Positions 32,991 through 40,203 of a DNA stretch of 43,506 bases are shown piece after piece. Position 1 is the stretch's first letter; every line of letters begins with the position of its first letter. Position numbers and translations under genes: made by a program. Source of the stretch: Streptococcus suis (lineage in GTDB: Bacteria; Bacillota; Bacilli; Lactobacillales; Streptococcaceae); NCBI RefSeq assembly GCF_016743335.1, contig NZ_WCJE01000016.1:1-43506 (forward strand). The letters are read 5' to 3'. The notes below the pieces were generated by a model. It saw nothing but the letters and a program-made list of their open reading frames with translations, was not told the DNA's origin and did not search any database.

Positions 32991-33335
32991 CTACTTAGCC
33001 ATTTCTTCAAAAGCTTGCTTCAACTCATCAAGCACTTGATGCAAGTCCGCATCTGTCTTCTCTTTAGCCAAACGCAAGCGCCATTCATTGCGTATGCGGT
33101 GCTGACCTTCCGAAAAACTCTCTAGCATCTGCGGGTTTTCCTCGCTTCTGATTTGAACGATACGACCGAGAGGAGTTTCAGAAGATAAACCTGCTAAGAG
33201 CGCTCTAAACTCCTTCCAAGTCATCTTCTTAAACTCATGAGAATACAAAGATAAGCCATACTGTGTCCTGATTGACGATACAACTAAATCGAAATCATCA
33301 AACAGGTCATAGTACGGCTCACTACTCTCCCTGCT
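32991..33335 (-). CDS. Tail assembly chaperone T part (Gp15-like), probably made by frameshift
   Basis: The frame is open from 33335 and encodes SRESSEPYYDLFDDFDLVVS, then IRTQYGLSLYSHEFKKMTW and KEFRALLAGLSSETPLGRIV, ending FEEMAK. These resemble phage Gp15 proteins. No ATG, GTG or TTG start exists before a TTG at 33248 that would cut off the conserved N-terminal part. The frame overlaps the end of the chaperone G gene, consistent with a programmed frameshift that fuses it to G (about 213 residues in total), as in many siphoviruses. Confidence 0.72.
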   Translation of the reverse strand, partial: SRESSEPYYDLFDDFDLVVSSIRTQYGLSLYSHEFKKMTWKEFRALLAGLSSETPLGRIVQIRSEENPQMLESFSEGQHRIRNEWRLRLAKEKTDADLHQVLDELKQAFEEMAK

Positions 33336-33630
33336 CTACATCACCCATGATCAAGGACATTGCAGCTTGAATGACGACCGTCAAATCTTTAAATGACAGC
33401 CTCAAATCAGACAATGCTGCACGACTTGCTTCAGGAAAAACTAAGTCATACATCGTAATAATCGTCTGTGCAGAGAAATCAGCTTCTTTCTGGTCTTGAT
33501 TACCAATAATCTGCATCAACTGCAATACAGTCGTTGCATCCGCATTGACTTCCACTTCCTTATCCTTGATTTGCAGTTTTGGGTTTTCTTCGAAGTTCAA
33601 CTGTTCCGTGATATTAACGATTTTTGCCAT
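33322..33630 (-). CDS. Tail assembly chaperone (G-like)
   Basis: The 102-residue acidic protein lies between the major tail protein region and the tape measure, the standard place of the chaperone G gene. It begins MAKIVNITEQLNFEENPKLQ and has a helical C-terminal half (AALSDLRLSFKDLTVVIQAAMSL). It likely coats the tape measure protein during tail assembly. Its last codons GGA GAG TAG form a likely frameshift site into the downstream T frame. It overlaps the gene at 33614-33799 by 17 bases. Confidence 0.82.
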   Translation of the reverse strand: MAKIVNITEQLNFEENPKLQIKDKEVEVNADATTVLQLMQIIGNQDQKEADFSAQTIITMYDLVFPEASRAALSDLRLSFKDLTVVIQAAMSLIMGDVEQGE

Positions 33631-33799
33631 GTTCTTTCTCCTCTTTTACTTTCTCAATTAAGACACGCCCGATACGATTTTTTTCGGTGGTCATCTCCGT
33701 GATTCGTTCTTTGCTTTTGCCTGCCACATCTACCTCATCACCAATTTTGTACTCGTGCTTGGTATCCGCATCGACAAAAGGAATAACTGCTTGATACAT
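33614..33799 (-). CDS. Small phage protein in the tail module
   Basis: The 61-residue protein starts MYQAVIPFVDADTKHEYKIG with a DEVDVAGKSKERI segment and a Lys/Glu-rich end; the first half looks like a small beta barrel. RBS AAGGAGG is strong. It overlaps the chaperone gene downstream. Function unknown; its place suggests a tail accessory role. Confidence 0.65.
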   Translation of the reverse strand: MYQAVIPFVDADTKHEYKIGDEVDVAGKSKERITEMTTEKNRIGRVLIEKVKEEKEHGKNR

Positions 33800-33815
33800 T
33801 TATCTGTCCTCCTTA

Positions 33816-33838
33816 AAAAAGAGGGGGAATCCCCTCTC
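33816..33838 (-). terminator. Terminator after the major tail protein gene
   Basis: On the minus strand AGAGGGG, ATTC and CCCCTCT form a 7-bp GC-rich stem followed by TTTTT, five bases past the major tail protein stop and inside the late operon. Confidence 0.75.
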
Positions 33839-33842
33839 TCAT

Positions 33843-34286
33843 CTATCCTACTGCAACAACTTCCGGCTTACCATTTGACATGAGGTCAAAGGATAACGGA
33901 GCAACTCCGGTACTGTCTCCTGCGATAAAGTCTTTAATGTTCAAGACTGCATCTTTAAACTTGACCTTAGTCCCGTCAGGGAAAGTCCATTGGAAATCTG
34001 CTTCCGCATCGCGACCATTCTTAAAGGCAAGACCTGCGATATAGTCATTTCCTGCATCGCCGACATTGCGCTTACCGGATACTGAAATCGTGATGGATTT
34101 TGCGGTCATCAAGCGACGTGTCCAGCCTTGGTGGTCAAACGGCTTCCACTCTTCCACCCCATTATCAAATGACACAGAGAATGATTCCATATCTGCAATA
34201 TTGACAAAGTTTTCGATTTCTGTTGTTCCTTTGTTTACTTGGAACTGATTTTCATATACGGGGAATACCCCTGTTTTTTGAGCCAT
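33843..34286 (-). CDS. Major tail tube protein
   Basis: The 147-residue beta-rich protein has QVNKGTTEIENFVNIADMESFSVSFDNGVEEW then GWTRRLMTAKSITISVSGKRN, and ends FDLMSNGKPEVVAVG. This agrees with gpV-like tail-tube proteins of streptococcal siphoviruses. It polymerises around the tape measure. A terminator directly downstream fits a highly expressed gene. Confidence 0.85.
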   Translation of the reverse strand: MAQKTGVFPVYENQFQVNKGTTEIENFVNIADMESFSVSFDNGVEEWKPFDHQGWTRRLMTAKSITISVSGKRNVGDAGNDYIAGLAFKNGRDAEADFQWTFPDGTKVKFKDAVLNIKDFIAGDSTGVAPLSFDLMSNGKPEVVAVG

Positions 34287-34287
34287 A

Positions 34288-34689
34288 CTAGCCCTCCTTT
34301 TCGTAATAAATATCTAATTCAATCACACGTTCGTAAACGTGATAATCGTCTGTTCCTACATCGACAGGCTCGTTTTGTAAGAGCTGAATGTAGCGAATCG
34401 GTGTCTCTCCGATAACTATCAAATCAGACCGCAGAATTTGATTATAAAGGTACTGCGCTCGCTTTTCTGTCTCGTTCGCATTCTTATTCCAATGAATCAG
34501 AATACTAACTGACTTGACATCATAGCTGGCTAGATCATACCCACCAATCGCCATCCGTGGTCCGTCAGAGGTTTTGCGCTGATAGACACCAATACTGCAT
34601 TCTTCCTTACTATCAAGCTTTCCAATGTAGTAGTGATTCGCCACATGAAAGTCTTTCAGCCAATCACGAACTTCTGCTAGAGTAATCAT
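34288..34689 (-). CDS. Tail terminator / minor capsid protein
   Basis: The 133-residue protein MITLAEVRDWLKDF then NHYYIGKLDSKEECSIGVYQ resembles the minor capsid or tail-terminator family encoded just before the major tail protein. It would cap the tail tube and join it to the connector. Confidence 0.72.
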   Translation of the reverse strand: MITLAEVRDWLKDFHVANHYYIGKLDSKEECSIGVYQRKTSDGPRMAIGGYDLASYDVKSVSILIHWNKNANETEKRAQYLYNQILRSDLIVIGETPIRYIQLLQNEPVDVGTDDYHVYERVIELDIYYEKEG

Positions 34690-34691
34690 CG

Positions 34692-35072
34692 CTACACCCC
34701 CGAAATTTTCTTATAGAGTTTGCCGTAGGCTTTAGAAGCAACATCTGCCTTATTGCCACCGGGCAACCAATCCTCGAACCACTTGCCTTTTGCGTTTGGA
34801 TTTGTGGTCGTTTGAAACTCGTACTCTGGGTGGTAATAAAGTCGCCTTGCATACGCCGTACTATGAACAATACTGGTTTGTCCCACGGACGCATTTGAAT
34901 AATCTGGGGCCATAGCGTCACCTTGCAACGTTCCTTGATCAAACGGCACAACTTGCGCCTGCACAATTTCTGTATGCAAGAACTCTGTCGTCTGCTCCAA
35001 GGCTAAAATCTGAGCTTTTTCAAGCTTCCGGATAACCCCCATATCAAATGTAACGGTTGATTTTGCAAACAT
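34692..35072 (-). CDS. Minor capsid / tail-completion protein
   Basis: The 126-residue protein has MFAKSTVTFDMGVIRKLEKA then TEIVQAQVVPFDQGTLQ, similar to the HK97 gp10-like or Minor_capsid_2 group of head-tail joining proteins. The start ATG at 35072 follows TTGGAG by eight bases; the longer in-frame start would sit deeper in the preceding gene, which it already slightly overlaps. Confidence 0.72.
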   Translation of the reverse strand: MFAKSTVTFDMGVIRKLEKAQILALEQTTEFLHTEIVQAQVVPFDQGTLQGDAMAPDYSNASVGQTSIVHSTAYARRLYYHPEYEFQTTTNPNAKGKWFEDWLPGGNKADVASKAYGKLYKKISGV

Positions 35073-35076
35073 GGCA

Positions 35077-35415
35077 TTACTCCAATCCAAGCTGTGTATA
35101 ATTGACAGTGCCGTCAGGATTGCGAGCCTTGCGACTAGATTCTATCCTGCGCTTGACCCCGAAGATTTCCACAAAGCCACCGCTTAATGTAGCAAGTTCT
35201 GGTGCAATATCTCCGACAAAGTAAGCAGAGCCTGTGATCTGAACTAGCTTTTTTTGCTCGGTCAAAACGGTCTTCACACTGTCCTGATAGTTACAAAAAA
35301 GGTCCGCAGTGAAAGCCACTAGCGGCTCTCCATCTTCTGAAACCCCCTCTTGATGTACCGTGACGGTAATCGGTGTCTTACAAAATCGAGGTAAGACAAG
35401 CTGTGGATAGTTCAT
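35077..35415 (-). CDS. Minor capsid / head-tail stopper protein
   Basis: The 112-residue protein starts MNYPQLVLPRFCKTPITVTV with beta segments and VEIFGVKRRIESSRKARN near the C-terminus, resembling the Minor_capsid_1/head-closure group. The ATG at 35415 overlaps the TGA of the upstream gene by one base and has GGAGG eight bases upstream. Confidence 0.72.
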   Translation of the reverse strand: MNYPQLVLPRFCKTPITVTVHQEGVSEDGEPLVAFTADLFCNYQDSVKTVLTEQKKLVQITGSAYFVGDIAPELATLSGGFVEIFGVKRRIESSRKARNPDGTVNYTQLGLE

Positions 35416-35783
35416 CAAATCGCCCTCCCTGTTAATCCAGTCTGTCGCAACAGCTCGTAGGTACTGCGGTTCATGGCAATCCCATTCATGGTCACCACAT
35501 TCCAGCTATCCCCAAACTGCATTGACACACCGTTGATGCTGTAACTAGAGACTGCTGTAGCGAGTAAATCCGCATTCTCAACTTCAAAATCAAGCAACTG
35601 GCAACAGACCTTTTGGACAATCGACTGTTGAAAAGACGTAAGATTCTCAAATCCTACGCCCTTGATTCGATTGAAAGTCAGACTGTCCACCTTATCTGTC
35701 ACTTGATCCAGTCGCATTTCTAAGTCGTTACCTTGATAAGTACCAAGGTATTCGCCAAGATAGTAAGTCGCATCCGCATACAT
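35415..35783 (-). CDS. Head-tail connector protein (adaptor)
   Basis: The 122-residue mostly helical protein starts MYADATYYLGEYLGTYQ with EMRLDQVTDKVDSLTFNRIK and QQSIVQKVCCQLLDFE, like gp6/gp15-type adaptors that bind under the portal. The start at 35783 lies one base after the preceding stop and has GGTGAG upstream; a longer frame would overlap the preceding gene. Confidence 0.7.
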   Translation of the reverse strand: MYADATYYLGEYLGTYQGNDLEMRLDQVTDKVDSLTFNRIKGVGFENLTSFQQSIVQKVCCQLLDFEVENADLLATAVSSYSINGVSMQFGDSWNVVTMNGIAMNRSTYELLRQTGLTGRAI

Positions 35784-35784
35784 C

Positions 35785-36009
35785 CTACTCACCAGCCTTA
35801 GCAACTTGTTTCAGCTTCTTGATTTCAGCTTTCAGTTTCTTGTTTTCTTCAACAACCTTGTCGTATTCCTCAGCGCTGATAGACTTACCAGTGCCTGATT
35901 TTACGACCTTGCCGTCTTCCAAAATATCAAAGCCTTGTGCTACATACGCTTCAATCTGACTCTTGTCGATGTCATAGACCTTGTTGCCTTTTTCAGCTAC
36001 ATACGCCAT
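35785..36009 (-). CDS. Small coiled-coil phage protein after the capsid gene
   Basis: The 74-residue protein starts MAYVAEKGNKVYDIDKSQIE and has a YVAQGFDI segment, then a Lys/Glu coiled-coil (about 47-74). Located between capsid and connector genes; it may be a head decoration or fibre-anchoring protein. Function unknown. Confidence 0.65.
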   Translation of the reverse strand: MAYVAEKGNKVYDIDKSQIEAYVAQGFDILEDGKVVKSGTGKSISAEEYDKVVEENKKLKAEIKKLKQVAKAGE

Positions 36010-36022
36010 ACGCTATCCCTCC

Positions 36023-36922
36023 CTACACTACCGCGTTGATGTAGATACCTGTTGCCTTATTCTTGATAAGGAAGGCATCCATGTAAAAGCGCGACTGCAA
36101 GAGGTAGTTATCTGCTGTACGGGAATCGTGTCCAGGGGTAAAGACCTTGATGTAAGAATACTTCTCACGAGCAATGACACATGACGGATGAATCAAGATG
36201 AAGTTCATTTGCTTAGCGTCTGAAGCTGGTACACAACCGTCTGTGTAATTGTACTTGGTCTTCATGCGAGCAGAAGGCACGACCTTGATGGTCACATCGT
36301 CAATGTCGTAGATAGAACGGCTCACACTTCCATTACCACCTGTCACACCTAGGACACGTTGCAAGTCCTTGGCTTGCTTAAAGAGCTTATTCACGGCTGG
36401 CGTCACATATAGCACACGACCTTCCGCTGGTACAGAAGCCTCGTCCATTTTTTCCATGGCGTCATCAAATAGCGTCAAGATATTTTCAGCAGTCAATGCG
36501 TCATTTGCGATTGTCGCGCCGTTAGCAGCATAAGTCATCGCTTCTTGATAAAGCTTAGAGTAGACATAGCTGTCTTTTTCAGGAATCCCTTGTTCCGTCT
36601 CAAGGGTGTTTTGAATGTTGGCCATAGACAAAATCAAGTTGGTTTCATCGACATCCATTGGATCAATCGCAAACTCAATATCACGGTCGTGTTCGAGTTT
36701 CTTTGGCTCCCATTCATTGCTTAGATTACCGGAGTTGTAGCCTGTCGTAGCTCGTGAATGGTCCTTGTAGCCAGACACTGTAATGTTTGGCAATTTAATG
36801 GTCTGAGCATTCATAAAAGTGACTTGTTGGTTCGACAAGAACAAGTCATGAGAGGTCAACTCTCGTGCGTATTTTTGTTGTAGTTCAGTGCGGAACTGTT
36901 CAACGTAGTTGTAAACTGTCAT
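36023..36922 (-). CDS. Major capsid protein
   Basis: The 299-residue protein is encoded directly after a scaffold gene. It contains the long N-terminal helix region and HK97-fold-like segments (QTIKLPNITVSGYKDHSRA, EFAIDPMDVDETNLI, RVLYVTPAVNKLFKQAKDLQ, and FILIHPSCVIAREKYSYIKV with FTPGHDSRTADNYLL). No protease gene is seen, so maturation is by scaffold exit rather than an obvious prohead protease. Confidence 0.88.
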   Translation of the reverse strand: MTVYNYVEQFRTELQQKYARELTSHDLFLSNQQVTFMNAQTIKLPNITVSGYKDHSRATTGYNSGNLSNEWEPKKLEHDRDIEFAIDPMDVDETNLILSMANIQNTLETEQGIPEKDSYVYSKLYQEAMTYAANGATIANDALTAENILTLFDDAMEKMDEASVPAEGRVLYVTPAVNKLFKQAKDLQRVLGVTGGNGSVSRSIYDIDDVTIKVVPSARMKTKYNYTDGCVPASDAKQMNFILIHPSCVIAREKYSYIKVFTPGHDSRTADNYLLQSRFYMDAFLIKNKATGIYINAVV

Positions 36923-36937
36923 GTAATTTCCTCATTT

Positions 36938-37525
36938 CTATTTGTTTCCAAAAGCGGCACTTAGTAAGTCCGATGTAGTCGTTTGTTGGGCATTTCCTGT
37001 TGACCCAACTTGTTGGAAGCCAGTAGTTTCTGACTTTTCAGGTTTCAGTGCTGGAACGTCTTCTAGCACTTTTTCAATCGCCGCCTTAAAATCTTCTGCT
37101 TGCGATTCAAGCGTTAGGTTTGTTGTGTCTGCGAGCTTCAGTACATAAGGCAGACTAGATGTTGGTAGTCCAGCTTCAACCGCCGCCAACTGTAAGCTCT
37201 TTTCTAAAGTAGCTTGGAGAGCCAGCGACTGGGCTTGCTGGACTTGTTGCTGGAGGCTTGCGACATCTGGCATTGAGTTGGCTTTCTGCGTTTTAAAAGC
37301 TGTAATAGCCTCTGCCACCTCTTCGCCACTCAAGCCCTGTTGCTTGAAGTAGTTCTTTAGAACTGTCTCTTCTGCAACTTTTTGCTTACCCTCTACAATA
37401 CTTGCGATTTTGTCATAGTCAATCTCAGGAGTGCTAGCAGGTTGAGATTGAGCTGACGGGTCTTGACCACCGATAGATCCTGTGTCTGTCGGTGCGTCGT
37501 GGAAAAATAATGGTTTTGCGAACAT
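36938..37525 (-). CDS. Capsid scaffold protein (DUF4355-like)
   Basis: The 195-residue hydrophilic protein has a Gln/Ala-rich helical middle (LQQQVQQAQSLALQATLEKSL), a low-complexity N-terminus with PSAQSQPASTPE and a C-terminal tail SDLLSAAFGNK, which is the typical end of phage scaffold proteins that touch the capsid. Immediately upstream of the major capsid gene. Confidence 0.83.
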   Translation of the reverse strand: MFAKPLFFHDAPTDTGSIGGQDPSAQSQPASTPEIDYDKIASIVEGKQKVAEETVLKNYFKQQGLSGEEVAEAITAFKTQKANSMPDVASLQQQVQQAQSLALQATLEKSLQLAAVEAGLPTSSLPYVLKLADTTNLTLESQAEDFKAAIEKVLEDVPALKPEKSETTGFQQVGSTGNAQQTTTSDLLSAAFGNK

Positions 37526-37610
37526 AGCGTTCTCCTTTCAGTTTTTAGGGTGTCTCCCTATTTCAGTTATGGACGCTGGTGTCTCCACGTAGTTTTACGC
37601 CTTCGGGCAA

Positions 37611-37640
37611 AAAGAAAACTAGTCGATTTCGACCAGTTTT
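37611..37640 (-). terminator. Terminator-like hairpin before the scaffold-capsid genes
   Basis: On the minus strand AAAACTGGTCG, AAAT and CGACTAGTTTT form an 11-bp stem (one G-U), followed by CTTTTT. It lies between the 37700-37942 gene and the scaffold gene within the late operon. Confidence 0.7.
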
Positions 37641-37699
37641 GAGTAATTTAGAGTATTTTCGAGCAGTCTTTCCTGCTGTCAAGATATTGGACCACCTCC

Positions 37700-37942
37700 T
37701 CAACGTTTCCAAAATGGTTTCTTGGCAGGGCTGTTGGCCACTTGCTTCTCGATTTTGTCAAATCTTGAATTAGTAGCCTGTGCGTTGCGTTCGACGATGG
37801 AACGAAGTTCAGTAATTTCATTTGCCTGTTTGGCGTTTTCATCAAGTAGACTTTTAATGATATTCAATGCAATATCAACGGCTTCTTTAGTTCCTTGAAC
37901 TTGTTCGATCAGTTCACGTTTTTTCTTGATACGCTTGTTCAT
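37700..37942 (-). CDS. Small coiled-coil phage protein
   Basis: The 80-residue basic protein MNKRIKKKRELIEQVQG is nearly all helical (EITELRSIVERNAQATNSRFDKIEKQV) and ends PAKKPFWKR. Strong RBS AAGGAGG. It lies between the minor head and scaffold genes. Function unknown; a head-assembly accessory is a reasonable guess. Confidence 0.65.
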   Translation of the reverse strand: MNKRIKKKRELIEQVQGTKEAVDIALNIIKSLLDENAKQANEITELRSIVERNAQATNSRFDKIEKQVANSPAKKPFWKR

Positions 37943-37996
37943 AACGACCTCCTTTCTATTTTCTGTAACAAAAAAGCACTTAGACTTCTCTAGGTG

Positions 37997-38233
37997 CTAT
38001 AAATTATCTAAAAACTTTTGCATTGCTTCCTTATCTCTATCGAGATTAGTGAAATTTCTTTGGAAATACTTCCTTTTTTCTTCAAGGCCACGACGTTTCA
38101 GTTCTGCCTCGAACTGTTCGCACTCTTCAACCGAAGTCAATTGAATATTAAGATTCATCGTTACCATCTGCTCATCGGTAACATAGGTAAAGTCCAACGG
38201 TGTGACGTCAGGTACTCCTTTAACCCAAGACAT
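37997..38233 (-). CDS. Small phage protein downstream of the minor head gene
   Basis: The 78-residue protein starts MSWVKGVPDVTPLDFTYV and continues into a charged helix (SVEECEQFEAELKRRGLEEK). GGAG lies eight bases before the ATG and it is one base from the minor head gene. If the upstream fusion protein is an ADP-ribosyltransferase, this small acidic gene product could be related to it, but nothing in the sequence shows that. Confidence 0.6.
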   Translation of the reverse strand: MSWVKGVPDVTPLDFTYVTDEQMVTMNLNIQLTSVEECEQFEAELKRRGLEEKRKYFQRNFTNLDRDKEAMQKFLDNL

Positions 38234-38234
38234 A

Positions 38235-39983
38235 TTATTTCTCCTTTACTCTTAATGTTATTTTCAATAAGTCGCCGTACTTATCTTGCGCAACAGATGA
38301 CCCTTTCAACTCAAAAGTTGTACCAGTCCCTAAGATAAACTCACTTTCCATTAAATTGCTAGACATGTAAGCATTTGTGCCTTTCGGAACTTCAATATCA
38401 AGCCAAATTCGTCTATTTTCAAAAACATTTTTATCGGGATCAACGCTTACAGAACTATATGCTAACTCAAAGTAAGTATGGTTATTCAGATTATTAATAT
38501 TCTCTGCTAACTCCGATAAACTTGTACCTTTTGGAACGTCTGTATTTGCCAAGAATGAATCCAGATAATCATAACTAACCTTCCTCAATCCTCGGATATT
38601 GTATGGTGTAACATTGGATTCAATCACCTCATCCAAGGCGGCCATCACATCCCAATCATCGTCCGTAAGAATGTCCATGCTTCCACCTGGTCTAAGCGCT
38701 CTGTTTATATTAAATGAGTTGATTGTTTTGATATATCCGCCCCCATCACCGCGACGTTCTTCGTATATCAGGTCAGCTTGCTCATCGCTAATTTTTCCAA
38801 AATCAGCAATAGCTTTTTGGATATTATCTTCACCTTTAATATAATTATACACCTCATCATCAAGGTTATCAAGCGATTTATCAAGATTATAACCCTTTTC
38901 TTTTTCAAAGGTTTCTAACTTTTTCCGAGATAGGACTGTTTGCTTTTTCCACTCTTGTTCTCGAATTGAATAGTGCTGAACATTCTCTGGATCAAGACTA
39001 AACTTGGTCAGTCTACCAAACCGCTGCTCCTGCCGTTTGGCATACTGTGTCCTATTTTCTAAACGCTGGCGCTCTTTGATGTCTTCTAGTTCAGACCGAG
39101 TGAAGGTCTTCTCAGGCTCTGAACTGATACCTGGAAAGTAGGTCGTGTGCTTATCTTTGCACCGTGGGTGGTACAGCCCTGCTGCTATCGCAGAGCTAAG
39201 AAGCGGATAAGGCCCGTCCGAAGCTTTTCCTCCGCTCCATACATCGTCAATTAAGACCTTACCCTCAAAAGGCATGCAGAGTGGGCAGGCGTTGGTGCGC
39301 TTGTTCAAAATAACGGTGCTAATGCCCCATTCTTGGCGCTTCAAGCCCTCTCCCATCAGATACGCACGCTTAGTCGCTGTCCTGACTGCCATTTCCGCAT
39401 ACGACACGATATTAACCAGCGTTCCATTTTTGTACTGGATACAGGTAATCCCTCGACTGAGAAAGTCCTTGGTCGCCATATCGATCGCTTTTTCGTAGGT
39501 AACTGCGCCTGTGTTAGCCACAACCTGCGCATCAAATATGATGCGTCTGTACTGGTCATCTGTGTAGCGTAGAATCGCATGCTCTGCGACCTTCATGTCG
39601 TACTCAATCGCATTCAAGAGAGCGTTCAGCTTGCGCTCATTGATACCAAAGAACGAGCCAGTCAGCCCATCGCCATGTCCAGGTAACACAAGACCTTGCC
39701 TAATCGCTTCTAAGATAGCCAACTCCTCACTATCCATGCCCTCTCGATGTGCAACCTGAATAGCTGAAGCAATCCGACTGTTAATCTTTGCGAACTCCTT
39801 GCCGTATTTCTTCGCATTAGCTCGCTTGAAGCGCTGAAGCTCTCTTAGCTGCGCGACCTGCCACTGCTCCCACTCAAAGCCTTCTGCTGCTTCTTGTGCT
39901 TTATGGCGTTTGAGGTTACGAATCATAGACGACAGCAGCTCTTCTTCGATTCTCTGAAAGGCTTTCGATACATCATAAGCCAT
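38235..39983 (-). CDS. Minor head protein (SPP1 gp7-like) with C-terminal ADP-ribosyltransferase-like domain
   Basis: This 582-residue protein has two parts. Residues 1-330 are a phage head-morphogenesis/minor capsid protein with the Cys/His cluster CPLCMPFEGKV then GLYHPRCKD. From about 400 to 582 the sequence follows the ADP-ribosyltransferase exoenzyme order: R in YNIRGLRKVSYD (about 464-467), an STS-like YSSVSVDP (about 509-516), IEVPKGTNAYMSS, and the ExE pair in LMESEFILGTGTTFEL (about 546-548). Such enzymes transfer ADP-ribose from NAD to protein. Being on a virion protein it could enter with DNA and act early in infection; that is inference. Confidence 0.82.
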   Translation of the reverse strand: MAYDVSKAFQRIEEELLSSMIRNLKRHKAQEAAEGFEWEQWQVAQLRELQRFKRANAKKYGKEFAKINSRIASAIQVAHREGMDSEELAILEAIRQGLVLPGHGDGLTGSFFGINERKLNALLNAIEYDMKVAEHAILRYTDDQYRRIIFDAQVVANTGAVTYEKAIDMATKDFLSRGITCIQYKNGTLVNIVSYAEMAVRTATKRAYLMGEGLKRQEWGISTVILNKRTNACPLCMPFEGKVLIDDVWSGGKASDGPYPLLSSAIAAGLYHPRCKDKHTTYFPGISSEPEKTFTRSELEDIKERQRLENRTQYAKRQEQRFGRLTKFSLDPENVQHYSIREQEWKKQTVLSRKKLETFEKEKGYNLDKSLDNLDDEVYNYIKGEDNIQKAIADFGKISDEQADLIYEERRGDGGGYIKTINSFNINRALRPGGSMDILTDDDWDVMAALDEVIESNVTPYNIRGLRKVSYDYLDSFLANTDVPKGTSLSELAENINNLNNHTYFELAYSSVSVDPDKNVFENRRIWLDIEVPKGTNAYMSSNLMESEFILGTGTTFELKGSSVAQDKYGDLLKITLRVKEK

Positions 39984-40203
39984 TTTGATATACCTTGAAA
40001 CCTTTCGCCTTGAAACTGCGGGCTTGTCGTTTTAGGGCTGTGCAACTTTGAGAATGAATATTGAGCATCTCAATCTTGTTGTCTTTCTCGACTGCGTAAA
40101 TGCCAAAAGCGACATTCTCACTCGCTATCTTTAGCAGTCCCTCCACTTCCTTTTTCGACAGCTGGTAGATCTTCGGACCTATCGTCACTATTTTCAGAGT
40201 CAT
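39973..40203 (-). CDS. Small phage protein overlapping the portal gene
   Basis: The 76-residue basic protein MTLKIVTIGPKIYQLSKKEVE has GGAGG eight bases before its ATG. It overlaps the 3' end of the portal gene by 86 bases in a different frame and overlaps the minor head gene start by 11. The overlapped portal end is a low-complexity acidic tail, which can tolerate a second frame. Function unknown. Confidence 0.6.
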   Translation of the reverse strand: MTLKIVTIGPKIYQLSKKEVEGLLKIASENVAFGIYAVEKDNKIEMLNIHSQSCTALKRQARSFKAKGFKVYQNGL

